From contig MHBF01000077.1 in assembly GCA_001803225.1 (NCBI GenBank), forward strand, positions 1 to 64,000: a DNA stretch of 64,000 nucleotides, read 5' to 3'. The notes under the pieces were generated by a model, which was not told the DNA's origin, made no database searches, and saw nothing but the letters and a program-made list of their open reading frames with translations. Both the position numbers and the translations under genes were made by a program. Source of the DNA: Lentisphaerae bacterium GWF2_44_16. GTDB lineage: Bacteria > Verrucomicrobiota > Lentisphaeria > Victivallales > GWF2-45-14. This document shows positions 11,701-19,967 of the stretch, piece by piece; the stretch's first letter is position 1; each line of letters starts with the position of its first letter.

Positions 11701-11827
11701 TACAGATAGGCTTTCTATAACTTTAAAGCCGATGCAGGTAAAATTATATCTTATAACGCCGGAAGCTTTATTGAAAATGCCACAAGCAACAGCATGTCCC
11801 AATAAGACAGGTTATTCCTGTCCATAA
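8711..11827 (+). CDS. Large secreted putative glycoside hydrolase: N-terminal beta-sandwich-like region, TIM-barrel-like region, C-terminal GATase-like domain
   Basis: Signal peptide; TIM-barrel-like middle (MGANSIKLGIHEIVWPT...GVAVRLWGNY...GIDMVYLKTGDEN); beta-galactosidase-trimerisation-like LLIIPNDQCLSEKSAAAVDEYVKEGGILLTEGE. Confidence 0.6.
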   Translation: MFNKKILAVMFFAVSFICAYCEEKSEKANLSFLRGMPDEPWWRNEYENRIPILITETAGLKRYADPICIDLEFPVNTNPNSIRVLTVSGKELPSQINVKKENGVEISFSITLEKHENVPLFIYFSKNTEIKPAVYETDLSIRDKKEYYEISNNFLKVEILKKPGEKHWPRQGPSFIKRIHIMGSAVDNELCPREPDRAWAGHVLKNLTFDTAELIEDGPVKKTILFKSNSVLLSYTLYNQSNRLDYKIKPLAETTQVNTHTGWAPYGDLKNDIVLYEDSKGLKSLPGCTGEVTGSTSSYPEYSNLRPSLTEGWIALSDKRGETVGEFFSLEKCFKCSVWIHHLLGGGNVHLTFKSSSPITGALSAIIGNGEAFRDNYLSWRHPPVISVAAVQKNNGKTFKAPRYDIDNVREILIDTTRRGARENSKTAEAWVDKMQSMGANSIKLGIHEIVWPTSHEAAMKDPGRTDYLVEFTDAAHKRGVAVRLWGNYLKKYKEKGVLESFCDQKIKQRIIEDFIEMAKAGIDMVYLKTGDENHHLMRMQLIKEFREGFKNTYGIEFPEIKSKKQDFEMRTKGAPDCYPFLYMEIQYNQFTKELSEAIRTAVPNVPLGILCSGSGALKRDVDIEEKARYLDTIDTELVLNDEAPDLAHLKYGIRFPLGALGNRGKSVQHHFYFEKPSERMKTVEMELPLIFGIKSFCHETIDYELMDPKFFEGTQAFYKFLNFTGIDKFLQGAAPLKFTAVFRDRNAYLDDIVKGNIEAGMSIHEYRARGLMGIRNIPMDIIVNRFFSPQELKKYKLLIIPNDQCLSEKSAAAVDEYVKEGGILLTEGETINNHVIADIAGVKKTGEVKKKGIIKTSSVLASGITQIEAEKRVSVVPMKPVEILATDQKNNPALLLSKYGKGKVLYSPFILTDGIPSLGNKTKFMEKIIGFLSEPLPMQIADGQEIESSILKNGNEYLLGVYNPSQKETDFVLKLSIPVTDSYKILAFDNGNVIDFTDRLSITLKPMQVKLYLITPEALLKMPQATACPNKTGYSCP

Positions 11828-11852
11828 ATAATAATAATCCTATATAGAAAAA

Positions 11853-13184
11853 ATGCAGAAATTAACCACAAAATTAATTGTTGTCCGGCCGCTTGAAACA
11901 AATAAAGTGTTAATCAATCCGGGCATGGGATTTACTACGTTCAATCGCTTTAATGGAGACATCAATCCTTGTGAGCTGGTTATCAAATCGCCTGATCCTG
12001 AATCCAATGGCGTTATAGCTGAGAATAAGGATTATCCGCTTAGTTCCCTGGCATATTTTCGTACTTATTGGCGTTTTATTGAACCTTCTCCCAAAAAATA
12101 CAATTGGGAATTGATTGATTACCTTTTGGAAACAGCGAAATTTCGTAAACAGTCACTGGTATTGAGAATACCCGGCAGAAATAAACGCGTCTATGAGTAT
12201 CCTGACTGGTATCTGGAAAAGGTAGGAGGTTGGGAAAAACTTACAAAAAAATATCCCATCCCTACAGAAGATCCGTGCTATGTAAAATATTACGGTAATA
12301 TGATTAGGGCGCTTGGCGAACGTTATGATGGACACCCGTATCTGGATAGCGTTGATCTTTCAATTTCGGGGAGTTGCGGAGAGGGCGGCGGAGCGGCTGA
12401 TCTTAGCGGGAAAGCTCGTGAAACATTACTTGACAGTTATCTTAATTCATTTGTAAAAACCCCTTTGCTCATGTTATGTTCTGATGAAAAAACCACAAGT
12501 TACAGTATGTCAAAAAATGCGGCCGGCTGGCGCGCTGATTGCTTGGGGGATATGGGCGGATGGGATGACGATTACAGCCATATGTTGGATTATTATCCAA
12601 GGGCCATTATTAAATATGGTCTTCAGAATGCATGGAAAAAAGCGCCCGTTCATTTTGAAGCGGCTTGGAATATGAAACACTGGCTGGAAAAAAAATGGGA
12701 CATCGACTATATAATAGAGCAGTCATTGAAGTGGCATATATCGGCATTCAACAACAAATCTTCGCCAATTCCGGGAAAATATTGGACAAAAGTAAATAAA
12801 TGGCTGAAAAAAATGGGATATCGTTTTGTCCTCAGAAAATTGAGTTATCCCGGAAATGTTATTTCAGGTAAAAAATTTTTAATCGAAACATGGTGGGAAA
12901 ATAAAGGAGTCGCTCCAATATACCGTAACTATGTCTTAGCGTTCAGATTAAAAAATCAGAATTCAAGTTATATTATTAAAACAGACGCAGATATAAGAAA
13001 TTGGTTGCCCGGTGATATTATTTACGATACAGAACTTTTTATCTCTGACAGTATTCCCAAAGAAAAATATAATATTCAGATAGGCATAATTGACAAGGAT
13101 ACAGAAAGGCCAATGGTAAAACTCGCAATAACTGGCAAAATCAACAGTGGGTGGTATGAAATGGGAGAAGTAACTGTAAATTAA
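11853..13184 (+). CDS. DUF4832-like protein (beta-barrel glycosidase-like)
   Basis: LINPGMGFTTFNRFNGD start, SLAYFRTYWRFIEPSPKKYNWELID, C-terminal beta-rich ENKGVAPIYRNYVLAFRL. Confidence 0.6.
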   Translation: MQKLTTKLIVVRPLETNKVLINPGMGFTTFNRFNGDINPCELVIKSPDPESNGVIAENKDYPLSSLAYFRTYWRFIEPSPKKYNWELIDYLLETAKFRKQSLVLRIPGRNKRVYEYPDWYLEKVGGWEKLTKKYPIPTEDPCYVKYYGNMIRALGERYDGHPYLDSVDLSISGSCGEGGGAADLSGKARETLLDSYLNSFVKTPLLMLCSDEKTTSYSMSKNAAGWRADCLGDMGGWDDDYSHMLDYYPRAIIKYGLQNAWKKAPVHFEAAWNMKHWLEKKWDIDYIIEQSLKWHISAFNNKSSPIPGKYWTKVNKWLKKMGYRFVLRKLSYPGNVISGKKFLIETWWENKGVAPIYRNYVLAFRLKNQNSSYIIKTDADIRNWLPGDIIYDTELFISDSIPKEKYNIQIGIIDKDTERPMVKLAITGKINSGWYEMGEVTVN

Positions 13185-13260
13185 AGACGCTCTCGAAGAA
13201 TAAGGGGAATTTAAGATATTATTTCAATTGGCAGTAAAATAACAGGGCTTGATAAAATGT

Positions 13261-14640
13261 ATGAAAAAGAAACGGTTTATTATTTTGGGAGATACCCATT
13301 TCTGTACTCATGATATCCGTGGCGGATATAAGGGAAATTCTTCCCTGGCTGAACTTCCGGATTACGTAAGATATGCCGATATGGTTGAAAGCGTACTCAA
13401 ACCCATGTTCTCAAGAATAAGGTCGTTTAAGCCGGATTTTGTCATATCGACAGGCGATTTTGTTGAAGGCGGCATGAAAGATAAGAATAAGACATACCGC
13501 GAAATGAAAGAAGGCTGGAGGCTCATAAAATCCCTCAAATGCCCTGTTATAATTGCAAAAGGGACGCATGAAGGTTCTGGAACTTCCATCGGAGCGGAGG
13601 CTTACCGGAAAACAGTCATGCCTGAAATATCCGGATTGAAAGGTGTAGAAGGACAGAAAGAATATTTTATTTTCAGAAAAAATAACTGCGTTTTTTTCAT
13701 TCTTGATTACCTTGATTATCATCTGGGCAATGAACAGGACATTTGGCTCGAGGCAGAGCTCAGAAAAGCTTCGGGAAAGGCGGAACGCATTTTCATAGTT
13801 GCTCATCCGCCTCTCTATAACTGGGGCCGTCATTTTTTCAACGAGCCGGAATTCATCAGACGTATAACGCGACTTTGCCGCAAATACCCGGTTGACGCAT
13901 ATCTCTGCGGACATACCCACAATCAGGTTTTGAGTTATCATGAAACCGGAAAAGGAAAAGGGTTCATGCAGGTAACGGGTTCATCCGTAGGCTATCCCAA
14001 TATGGACTTGAGAGCGCTTGACGAATTTCACGTACCCGCCAGGTTTACAGTGAAAGATAAATTGATATGGGGAATACATGAAGACAGTTCGCCGGGATTT
14101 CATCTCATAGAAATAAATAATAACGACAGGATGAACATTGAATGGCATTCATTCAAGAGTGATAAAGCTTCTGTTGTCATAGAGACGAGACGTTCGCGGC
14201 CTTCTGAAATCACAGCGCCGGAATACAGAAGATATGAAAAGAAAATGAGCGATATCGATATGAGACAGATAAAATCGGGTATCCTCTATATTTATGGTTC
14301 TTATCAAAATAAGAATACTGAAATTTCTGTCAACGACATTTCATTAGGGGAACTGCCTCCGAATACCACTTATGCGGCCAGGCGTTTTATTACATTTACA
14401 CCTGAGGTGTTAAAAACGATTTCGAAGGAAAACAAAATAAGAGTAAAACTCCCTGAAAAAGGAGATTTCACGTTTGGAAGCCTTTCTCTTGAATTTTTAC
14501 TTCTTGATAACAGAATAATCCATTCCGCTGTTTCACCGGAACTGTTTGTATGTGGTGAAAGGTGGAAGGAATTTCAAAAACCGCGTTCTCTTGTGAAAGT
14601 AAAAAATGAACAAACAGTCTCTCTGACAATTAAGGTTTAA
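13261..14640 (+). CDS. Calcineurin-like metallophosphoesterase
   Basis: GDTHFCTHD, STGDFVEGG, KGTHEG, VAHPPLY, CGHTHNQ motifs. Confidence 0.9.
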   Translation: MKKKRFIILGDTHFCTHDIRGGYKGNSSLAELPDYVRYADMVESVLKPMFSRIRSFKPDFVISTGDFVEGGMKDKNKTYREMKEGWRLIKSLKCPVIIAKGTHEGSGTSIGAEAYRKTVMPEISGLKGVEGQKEYFIFRKNNCVFFILDYLDYHLGNEQDIWLEAELRKASGKAERIFIVAHPPLYNWGRHFFNEPEFIRRITRLCRKYPVDAYLCGHTHNQVLSYHETGKGKGFMQVTGSSVGYPNMDLRALDEFHVPARFTVKDKLIWGIHEDSSPGFHLIEINNNDRMNIEWHSFKSDKASVVIETRRSRPSEITAPEYRRYEKKMSDIDMRQIKSGILYIYGSYQNKNTEISVNDISLGELPPNTTYAARRFITFTPEVLKTISKENKIRVKLPEKGDFTFGSLSLEFLLLDNRIIHSAVSPELFVCGERWKEFQKPRSLVKVKNEQTVSLTIKV

Positions 14641-14646
14641 TTTATT

Positions 14647-15378
14647 ATGCGGGAGCTTATAGATTTAATAAAAGAATCGAAATATTTCGTGGCGTTTACG
14701 GGGGCGGGAATTTCCACGCTTTCAGGAATTAAGGACTTCAGGGGTAAAAACGGGCTTTACAACAGTAAAGATATTGACGCGGACAAGATATTTTCGCTGT
14801 CTTACTTCATGAAAGATCCGTCATATTTTTATACGAATTCAAAAAATTTCATTTATGATATTGATTCAAAGGGGCCCAATATAATTCATAAAGAACTTGC
14901 CAGGCTTGAAAAGAAAGGCATTCTTAAAGCATTAATCACACAGAACATTGACATGCTTCATGAGAAGGCAGGTTCTGAAAATGTCATAGAGGTGCACGGT
15001 TCGGCCTCCAGTCATAAATGCCTTTCCTGCGGGAAAAAATACGGGTTTGACGAAGTATCGGTAATCGTCAATGATGATAAAGTTCCGCGCTGTGAAAACT
15101 GCGGAGGAATAATCAAGCCTGAGATAATATTTTTTGAAGAGCCGTTAAATGCGACATCGATAGAGATGGCTGTTCATGAGGCTTCAAGGGCTGATTTGAT
15201 GCTGGTGCTTGGTTCTTCTCTGCAGGTGCAGCCCGCCGCCTCTATTCCGCTTCATACGCTTGACAACCGTGGAAAGCTGATAATAATCAACGATATGGAA
15301 ACCCCTCTGGACAGGTATGCCGAATTAAAATATGAAAACCTGGAAAAATGCTTTTCGGGAATAGCCTCAGCTTTCTGA
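14647..15378 (+). CDS. Sir2-family NAD-dependent protein deacylase
   Basis: FTGAGISTLSGIKDFRGKNGLY, TQNIDMLHEKAGSENVIEVHGS, zinc-binding CLSC...CENC, VLGSSLQVQPA. Confidence 0.95.
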   Translation: MRELIDLIKESKYFVAFTGAGISTLSGIKDFRGKNGLYNSKDIDADKIFSLSYFMKDPSYFYTNSKNFIYDIDSKGPNIIHKELARLEKKGILKALITQNIDMLHEKAGSENVIEVHGSASSHKCLSCGKKYGFDEVSVIVNDDKVPRCENCGGIIKPEIIFFEEPLNATSIEMAVHEASRADLMLVLGSSLQVQPAASIPLHTLDNRGKLIIINDMETPLDRYAELKYENLEKCFSGIASAF

Positions 15379-15387
15379 TTTTATAAG

Positions 15388-15420
15388 AAAAAACGCCGGC
15401 GGAAAAGTTTCCGTCAGCGT
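15388..15420 (-). terminator. Rho-independent terminator for the 15447-15809 lipoprotein gene
   Basis: Minus strand ACGCTGACGGAAA-loop-TTTCCGCCGGCGT followed by T-run. Confidence 0.75.
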
Positions 15421-15446
15421 CTGAATTAAAACTTAACGCGGATATG

Positions 15447-15809
15447 TCAGCGTTTGCCCTTTATTTTGCCTGCTTCGCCGCTGCTGGTTGTATAAGTTCC
15501 TTCAAAGGAATTTTCGCCGTCAAGTTTAAGATTTGCCATGAAAGTCCTGTTAGTCTCGGGACATACTCCGTTCAGGACAACAAGTTCGCCCTTTACGTTG
15601 CCGTTGAGATTAAATCTGCCTTCGGCGTCATTGGCTGTGCCTGTCAGTTTGAAGCCTTCCTGATAAAGCTTCATGGAACCGGTTTTATTCTGCTTGCTGT
15701 ATTTATAAGTCCACTGTCCGGTGAGGTTGTTACTTTCAGGAACGCTTGTGCATCCCGAAACAAGACCTAAAAACATAGCGGTTACTGCGAGAAGTAAAAT
15801 TTTTTTCAT
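15447..15809 (-). CDS. Small lipoprotein of unknown function
   Basis: Lipobox LVSGC after signal peptide; beta-rich repeat-like body. Confidence 0.75.
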   Translation of the reverse strand: MKKILLLAVTAMFLGLVSGCTSVPESNNLTGQWTYKYSKQNKTGSMKLYQEGFKLTGTANDAEGRFNLNGNVKGELVVLNGVCPETNRTFMANLKLDGENSFEGTYTTSSGEAGKIKGKR

Positions 15810-15915
15810 TTGCGCACCTTTTTAATTGTTTGAGGTTTATCGCCGGGAATATATTATATATACCGTAACAAGGCAATTATTGACCGTTGAAATTTTGAAA
15901 TTTTTGTTCTCTGTT

Positions 15916-16860
15916 TCAATCTGCTGAAACTTTATGGGCCGTTTCTTTTTTCCTGTATCCCGTGAGCATGACCCCGCCTATCACAAGTATAATGCCCAGT
16001 GTATTGAAAAGCGTAATTTTCTCGCCCAGGAAAAACCAGGCCAGGAATATGGTCGATACCGGAGTGAGATACTGCATGACATTAAGCAGGGAAAGCTCTA
16101 TTTTGTCCATTGCTTCGAACCACGCGAAAAACGCCACTGCCGTCGGAAAAACCGCGAGATAAAGAACAATAGACCATGCGGAAAATGTAACAGGCATTGT
16201 ATGCGCCACAGGCAATATCAGAAGCAGTATGAGCAATTCAAAAGCGCCGAGCAGCATTGTCCAGGTAGTGGCGGCATAGCCTCCGACTCTTTTCACTACC
16301 GACTTGCCGAAGACCGAATATATCGCCCAGCAGCAGGCAGAGGCAAAAACAAGCAGATCTCCGGCAAGATGATTCATCTCATAGGCAAAGCCTTTCATCG
16401 TTATTACGTCAACCACAAAGAGACAGCCGAAAAGACTTATGAGTATGCCCGTAATCTGAAGAATGGAAATTCTTTCTCCTATAAAAACACCGAGAAAAAA
16501 TATGATTACCGGATTTATCTGCATGATGAGCGAACTGTTTATGGCGCTCGTCGAACGCTGTCCCAGAAAAAGCAGCGCGCTCATCCCGGTAACTCCGAAA
16601 AGCGCCAGGACGCCCATCTGCAAAATGTCCTTTACCTTTACCGCGAAAAGCTGTTTGCGCATGAAGATATATCCGTAGAGCATGAGTATGGCGCCGCCTA
16701 TGATGAAACGTACAAAGGAAAGACTGACAGGGTCTATCTGATTATTGCTTATGAGAAAGCGTCCGCTTACAAATGTCGTGCTCCATAGGAAAGCGCTGAC
16801 AAAAGACCAGAAGACGCCGACTGCGTAATCAGATTTTGAATGTGTAACAGGATTTTCCAC
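15916..16860 (-). CDS. EamA/DMT-superfamily transporter
   Basis: Ten hydrophobic segments, FVRFIIGGAIL and LNVMQYLTPVSTIFLAWFFLGE motifs. Confidence 0.92.
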   Translation of the reverse strand: MENPVTHSKSDYAVGVFWSFVSAFLWSTTFVSGRFLISNNQIDPVSLSFVRFIIGGAILMLYGYIFMRKQLFAVKVKDILQMGVLALFGVTGMSALLFLGQRSTSAINSSLIMQINPVIIFFLGVFIGERISILQITGILISLFGCLFVVDVITMKGFAYEMNHLAGDLLVFASACCWAIYSVFGKSVVKRVGGYAATTWTMLLGAFELLILLLILPVAHTMPVTFSAWSIVLYLAVFPTAVAFFAWFEAMDKIELSLLNVMQYLTPVSTIFLAWFFLGEKITLFNTLGIILVIGGVMLTGYRKKETAHKVSAD

Positions 16861-16939
16861 TTCTGCGTTTTTTCCGGGTAAAATTTGTGAGGGACTAATA
16901 TATCACCTGCAGGAATATTTCCAAAGGGAAACAGATTGT

Positions 16940-18241
16940 TCAGTCGTTTCTTCTTTCGATGAAGCCGCTGATGACCTTGTCAAGGTCCTGATGTTTTCCG
17001 TCCGGCATGTTGAAGCGTTCGCATATTTCCCTTATTATTCTCACGGTATGCACGGTGGCGCCGCTGGCGAGGTCGGCGGCAGTGCGTTGAATCTTCAGTT
17101 TTATTTCCGGTATAAGGCAGACATAATCGGATTTGCCGGAACGTCCCTTTTCCTGAATTTCGGGATAGGCCCCGTCAAGCGAGACATTTTCAACCCCGCT
17201 AAGCATGAACTTGATGGTGAAAAGTTCATCATAGTATCCGAGTTCCGAATAGAACTGCCCGAGAAAATAAACGGCTTCGGAAATGAATTTTATGATGTCT
17301 TCATAGTCGATGGCGTCGCCTTTCTTTTTCATAAGCCTCAGAAAGTAGAAAAGGCCTGACTGAAAAGCCTGCCAGAATTTTTCCTCTTCTTCAGTGTATG
17401 AACGCAGCGCGACATTTGTAAAGAAGCTGTCCGTTATATCGGCGTGGTTCAAAAAATATGAATCATCAAAAGTGTAAATTGAATTTTCCACAGCCCGTTT
17501 TATCTCGGAAAGGCTGAACTTTTCCTGCTCAAATTCTGAGGGGAAAACAGCGATTTCCCAGAGTACACCTTTTGCGAGAACGGATTTTTTAGTTTTCTTG
17601 ACGTAGAGTTGTTTTGAATGATTGATTTGTTCGATAAAGTAATTTTCAGCGCCCGGTTCAGGGGATTGTTTTCCCTCGTAAAGTACGCCCCTGAGCATAC
17701 GGCCCAGGAATTCGCGCTGATTTCTGAGGGCCCTCTGGACAATGCCGTGGATTTCAGATGCCCTGTAGGCCGGGCGGCTGGAAGCGTCCGCCGTTCGTAT
17801 ATAAAAAACACCCTGCTGAAGTTCATTTTCGCAACTGTAGCCGCATACATGCGGAAGAGATGAAAAACGCCTTATGACGAAAACAACGTATCTTTTTCTG
17901 TCAACCACGGGTTTTTCTATATCAAAATCGACCTCCGGGTCTGAATATCTGTTGATGAAATTGCCGACATCGGTAGGGTCAAATGATTTAGCTTCTTTTT
18001 CAGTAAGGCCTGTATATAAACGGGGACGCCCGGCTTTGTCTTCTCCCACCCCGACTACGAGGTAGCCTCCTTTTGTATTGGCCATGGCCATGCAGTGACG
18101 GGCGAATTTAGCCTTTTCCGCCCTCTTGAGCCTTCCCCAGTTCTGCGCCGCTTTATAATCAAGTTCTTCAGATTCTATTTCGCGGTAAATTATTGACCGC
18201 CAGTCAACGGGGATTCTGTTTATTACATTTTTTTCCCGCAT
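16940..18241 (-). CDS. AlbA_2 (Schlafen-like) domain protein
   Basis: EELDYKAAQNW...FARHCMAMANTKGGYLVVGVGED. Confidence 0.8.
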   Translation of the reverse strand: MREKNVINRIPVDWRSIIYREIESEELDYKAAQNWGRLKRAEKAKFARHCMAMANTKGGYLVVGVGEDKAGRPRLYTGLTEKEAKSFDPTDVGNFINRYSDPEVDFDIEKPVVDRKRYVVFVIRRFSSLPHVCGYSCENELQQGVFYIRTADASSRPAYRASEIHGIVQRALRNQREFLGRMLRGVLYEGKQSPEPGAENYFIEQINHSKQLYVKKTKKSVLAKGVLWEIAVFPSEFEQEKFSLSEIKRAVENSIYTFDDSYFLNHADITDSFFTNVALRSYTEEEEKFWQAFQSGLFYFLRLMKKKGDAIDYEDIIKFISEAVYFLGQFYSELGYYDELFTIKFMLSGVENVSLDGAYPEIQEKGRSGKSDYVCLIPEIKLKIQRTAADLASGATVHTVRIIREICERFNMPDGKHQDLDKVISGFIERRND

Positions 18242-18328
18242 TTCAAGCCTCCCGTTAAAAAGCTTACTCCCTAAGCTAATGCCATCATCGGATTAATGCA
18301 AGAAAGTGAAAAAAATACAAACAGCGTA

Positions 18329-18391
18329 TTGACAGTTTCATTTGGATGATATATAATATTGTACAATGTAAAATATTTAACAATGTAAAAT
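18329..18391 (+). promoter_or_regulatory. Promoter (TTGACA-17-TATAAT) plus ATTGTACAAT palindrome and two ACAATGTAAAAT direct repeats
   Basis: TTGACA 18329-18334, TATAAT 18352-18357, ATTGTACAAT 18358-18367, ACAATGTAAAAT at 18363-18374 and 18380-18391. Confidence 0.75.
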
Positions 18392-18392
18392 T

Positions 18393-19175
18393 ATGACAAA
18401 GACAATACAGGTAATAGAGAGAGCTTTTGATATAATGGAGCATCTTGCTCCCGACCGTGAAGTTTCCCTTGACGCGCTGACTGCCGCCACCGGATTGAAT
18501 AAGGGCACTCTCTGCAATATACTTAAAACTCTCGTAGCGCTGGGCTATGTTGAGAAAAACGGGCCGGGGAATTACCGCCTGAGCTCAAAATTCATGAAGT
18601 TCGGCGAAACCTCATCCCGTGAAAAACGCATAACTGAGACAGCTGAACTTTATGCGAAACTTCTTGCCGATGAAACCGGGGAATCGGGCGTTGTATGTAC
18701 CTTGCGCGCGGGCCGTGTACACATTATAGCGCAGGCGCAATTTCAGCGTTCGCTGATGATAAATCCTTTTTCAGTTTATAAGGATATCTCCCTTTACCAC
18801 AGTGTTTCAGGACGTATCCTGACGGCATTTCTCTCTGCCGGGCAACTGGAAAAAATCGTTGAAGTCTCGGGCTTTCCTGGAAGCGAATGGGATAAGATAA
18901 ATGATCTGAAAAGTTTTGAAAAAAGCTGTGCCGGAATTTGCTCAAAAGGTATTTCAGTAATGAGCAATATTGAAAAGGAAATAAAGGCTTTCGCCGTACC
19001 TGTTTTTGATAATGAAAAGCGCCTCTGCGCATCGCTTGGCCTGACCATACCGCTCTCCCGCTCCAATGCCAATACTGATAAGAAAATAATAGCTTCTCTA
19101 AAGAAAAATTCCGCAAAAATGGAAAAGGCATTTTCGCGGGAAAAACTTTCGCAGGAGGATTTCATTAAACTATAA
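18393..19175 (+). CDS. IclR-family transcriptional regulator
   Basis: IQVIERAFDIMEHLAPDREVSLDALTAATGLNKGTLCNILKTLVALGYVEK wHTH; C-terminal IclR effector domain. Confidence 0.93.
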   Translation: MTKTIQVIERAFDIMEHLAPDREVSLDALTAATGLNKGTLCNILKTLVALGYVEKNGPGNYRLSSKFMKFGETSSREKRITETAELYAKLLADETGESGVVCTLRAGRVHIIAQAQFQRSLMINPFSVYKDISLYHSVSGRILTAFLSAGQLEKIVEVSGFPGSEWDKINDLKSFEKSCAGICSKGISVMSNIEKEIKAFAVPVFDNEKRLCASLGLTIPLSRSNANTDKKIIASLKKNSAKMEKAFSREKLSQEDFIKL

Positions 19176-19187
19176 AAAGGAAAACTT

Positions 19188-19967
19188 ATGAACATCAGCA
19201 ATCTGGACAAATTCAAATTCAAAATCAATTCAGGAAAAGTCTGTATAGGCACTGTCATAACGCTTTCAGACCCCACGGTAAGCGAACTTGCCGGCGACGC
19301 CGGATTTGACTTCACATGGATAGACATGGAACACGCGCCGCACACACATGAAACGGCAATAAACCACATAAGAGCTTTAAGAGGTACTGATGCCGCTCCA
19401 TTCGTCAGGGTGCCGTGGAATGAACACGGGATAATCAAGCCTGTGCTGGACATGGCCCCGGCGGCCGTTATCATCCCTATGGTAAATACGAAAGAAGCGG
19501 CCGAAGCGGCTGTAGCCGCCTGCCGTTATCCGCCGACCGGCAACAGAGGATGCGGTGTCAGGCGCGGCAATCGTTACGGCGCGACGCCTTTTCTGGAATA
19601 TCTGAAAATTTCAGAAGATGAACCAATGGTGATTGTCCAGATAGAACATGTCGATGCGGTGAAAAATCTTGACAAAATCCTGAAGGTCCCGGGCATAGGT
19701 AGTATATGCGTGGGGCCGACTGATCTTTCCGGTTCCATGGGCAAACTCAACCAGCTTAACGACCCGGAAGTTTGCCGTGTTATAGATGAAATCTGCGGAA
19801 AAACCCGCCGTGCCGGTCTGGTGCTCGGCACCGCGAGCGGTCCTCTTGATATATGGGTCGCACGAGGTATTCAATGGATAGCGCTTACCAGTGATTGCGG
19901 CTCGATTTTCGGCAAGGCAAAGGAAATCCTTGATAATGCTTCAAAATTCAAACAGAAAGATTTTTAA
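19188..19967 (+). CDS. HpcH/HpaI-family aldolase
   Basis: FTWIDMEHAPHTHE, VRVPWNEHGIIKPVLDMAPAAVIIPMV, VGPTDLSGSMG. Confidence 0.93.
   Translation: MNISNLDKFKFKINSGKVCIGTVITLSDPTVSELAGDAGFDFTWIDMEHAPHTHETAINHIRALRGTDAAPFVRVPWNEHGIIKPVLDMAPAAVIIPMVNTKEAAEAAVAACRYPPTGNRGCGVRRGNRYGATPFLEYLKISEDEPMVIVQIEHVDAVKNLDKILKVPGIGSICVGPTDLSGSMGKLNQLNDPEVCRVIDEICGKTRRAGLVLGTASGPLDIWVARGIQWIALTSDCGSIFGKAKEILDNASKFKQKDF

Noticed and set aside
14647-15378. Sir2 as part of an anti-phage system
   Set aside because: Sequence is a compact CobB-like sirtuin with zinc-binding cysteines and no fused defence domain or partner
15934-16788. 284-aa plus-strand ORF opposite the EamA transporter
   Set aside because: Antisense shadow of a clear transporter; low-complexity charged sequence without family motifs
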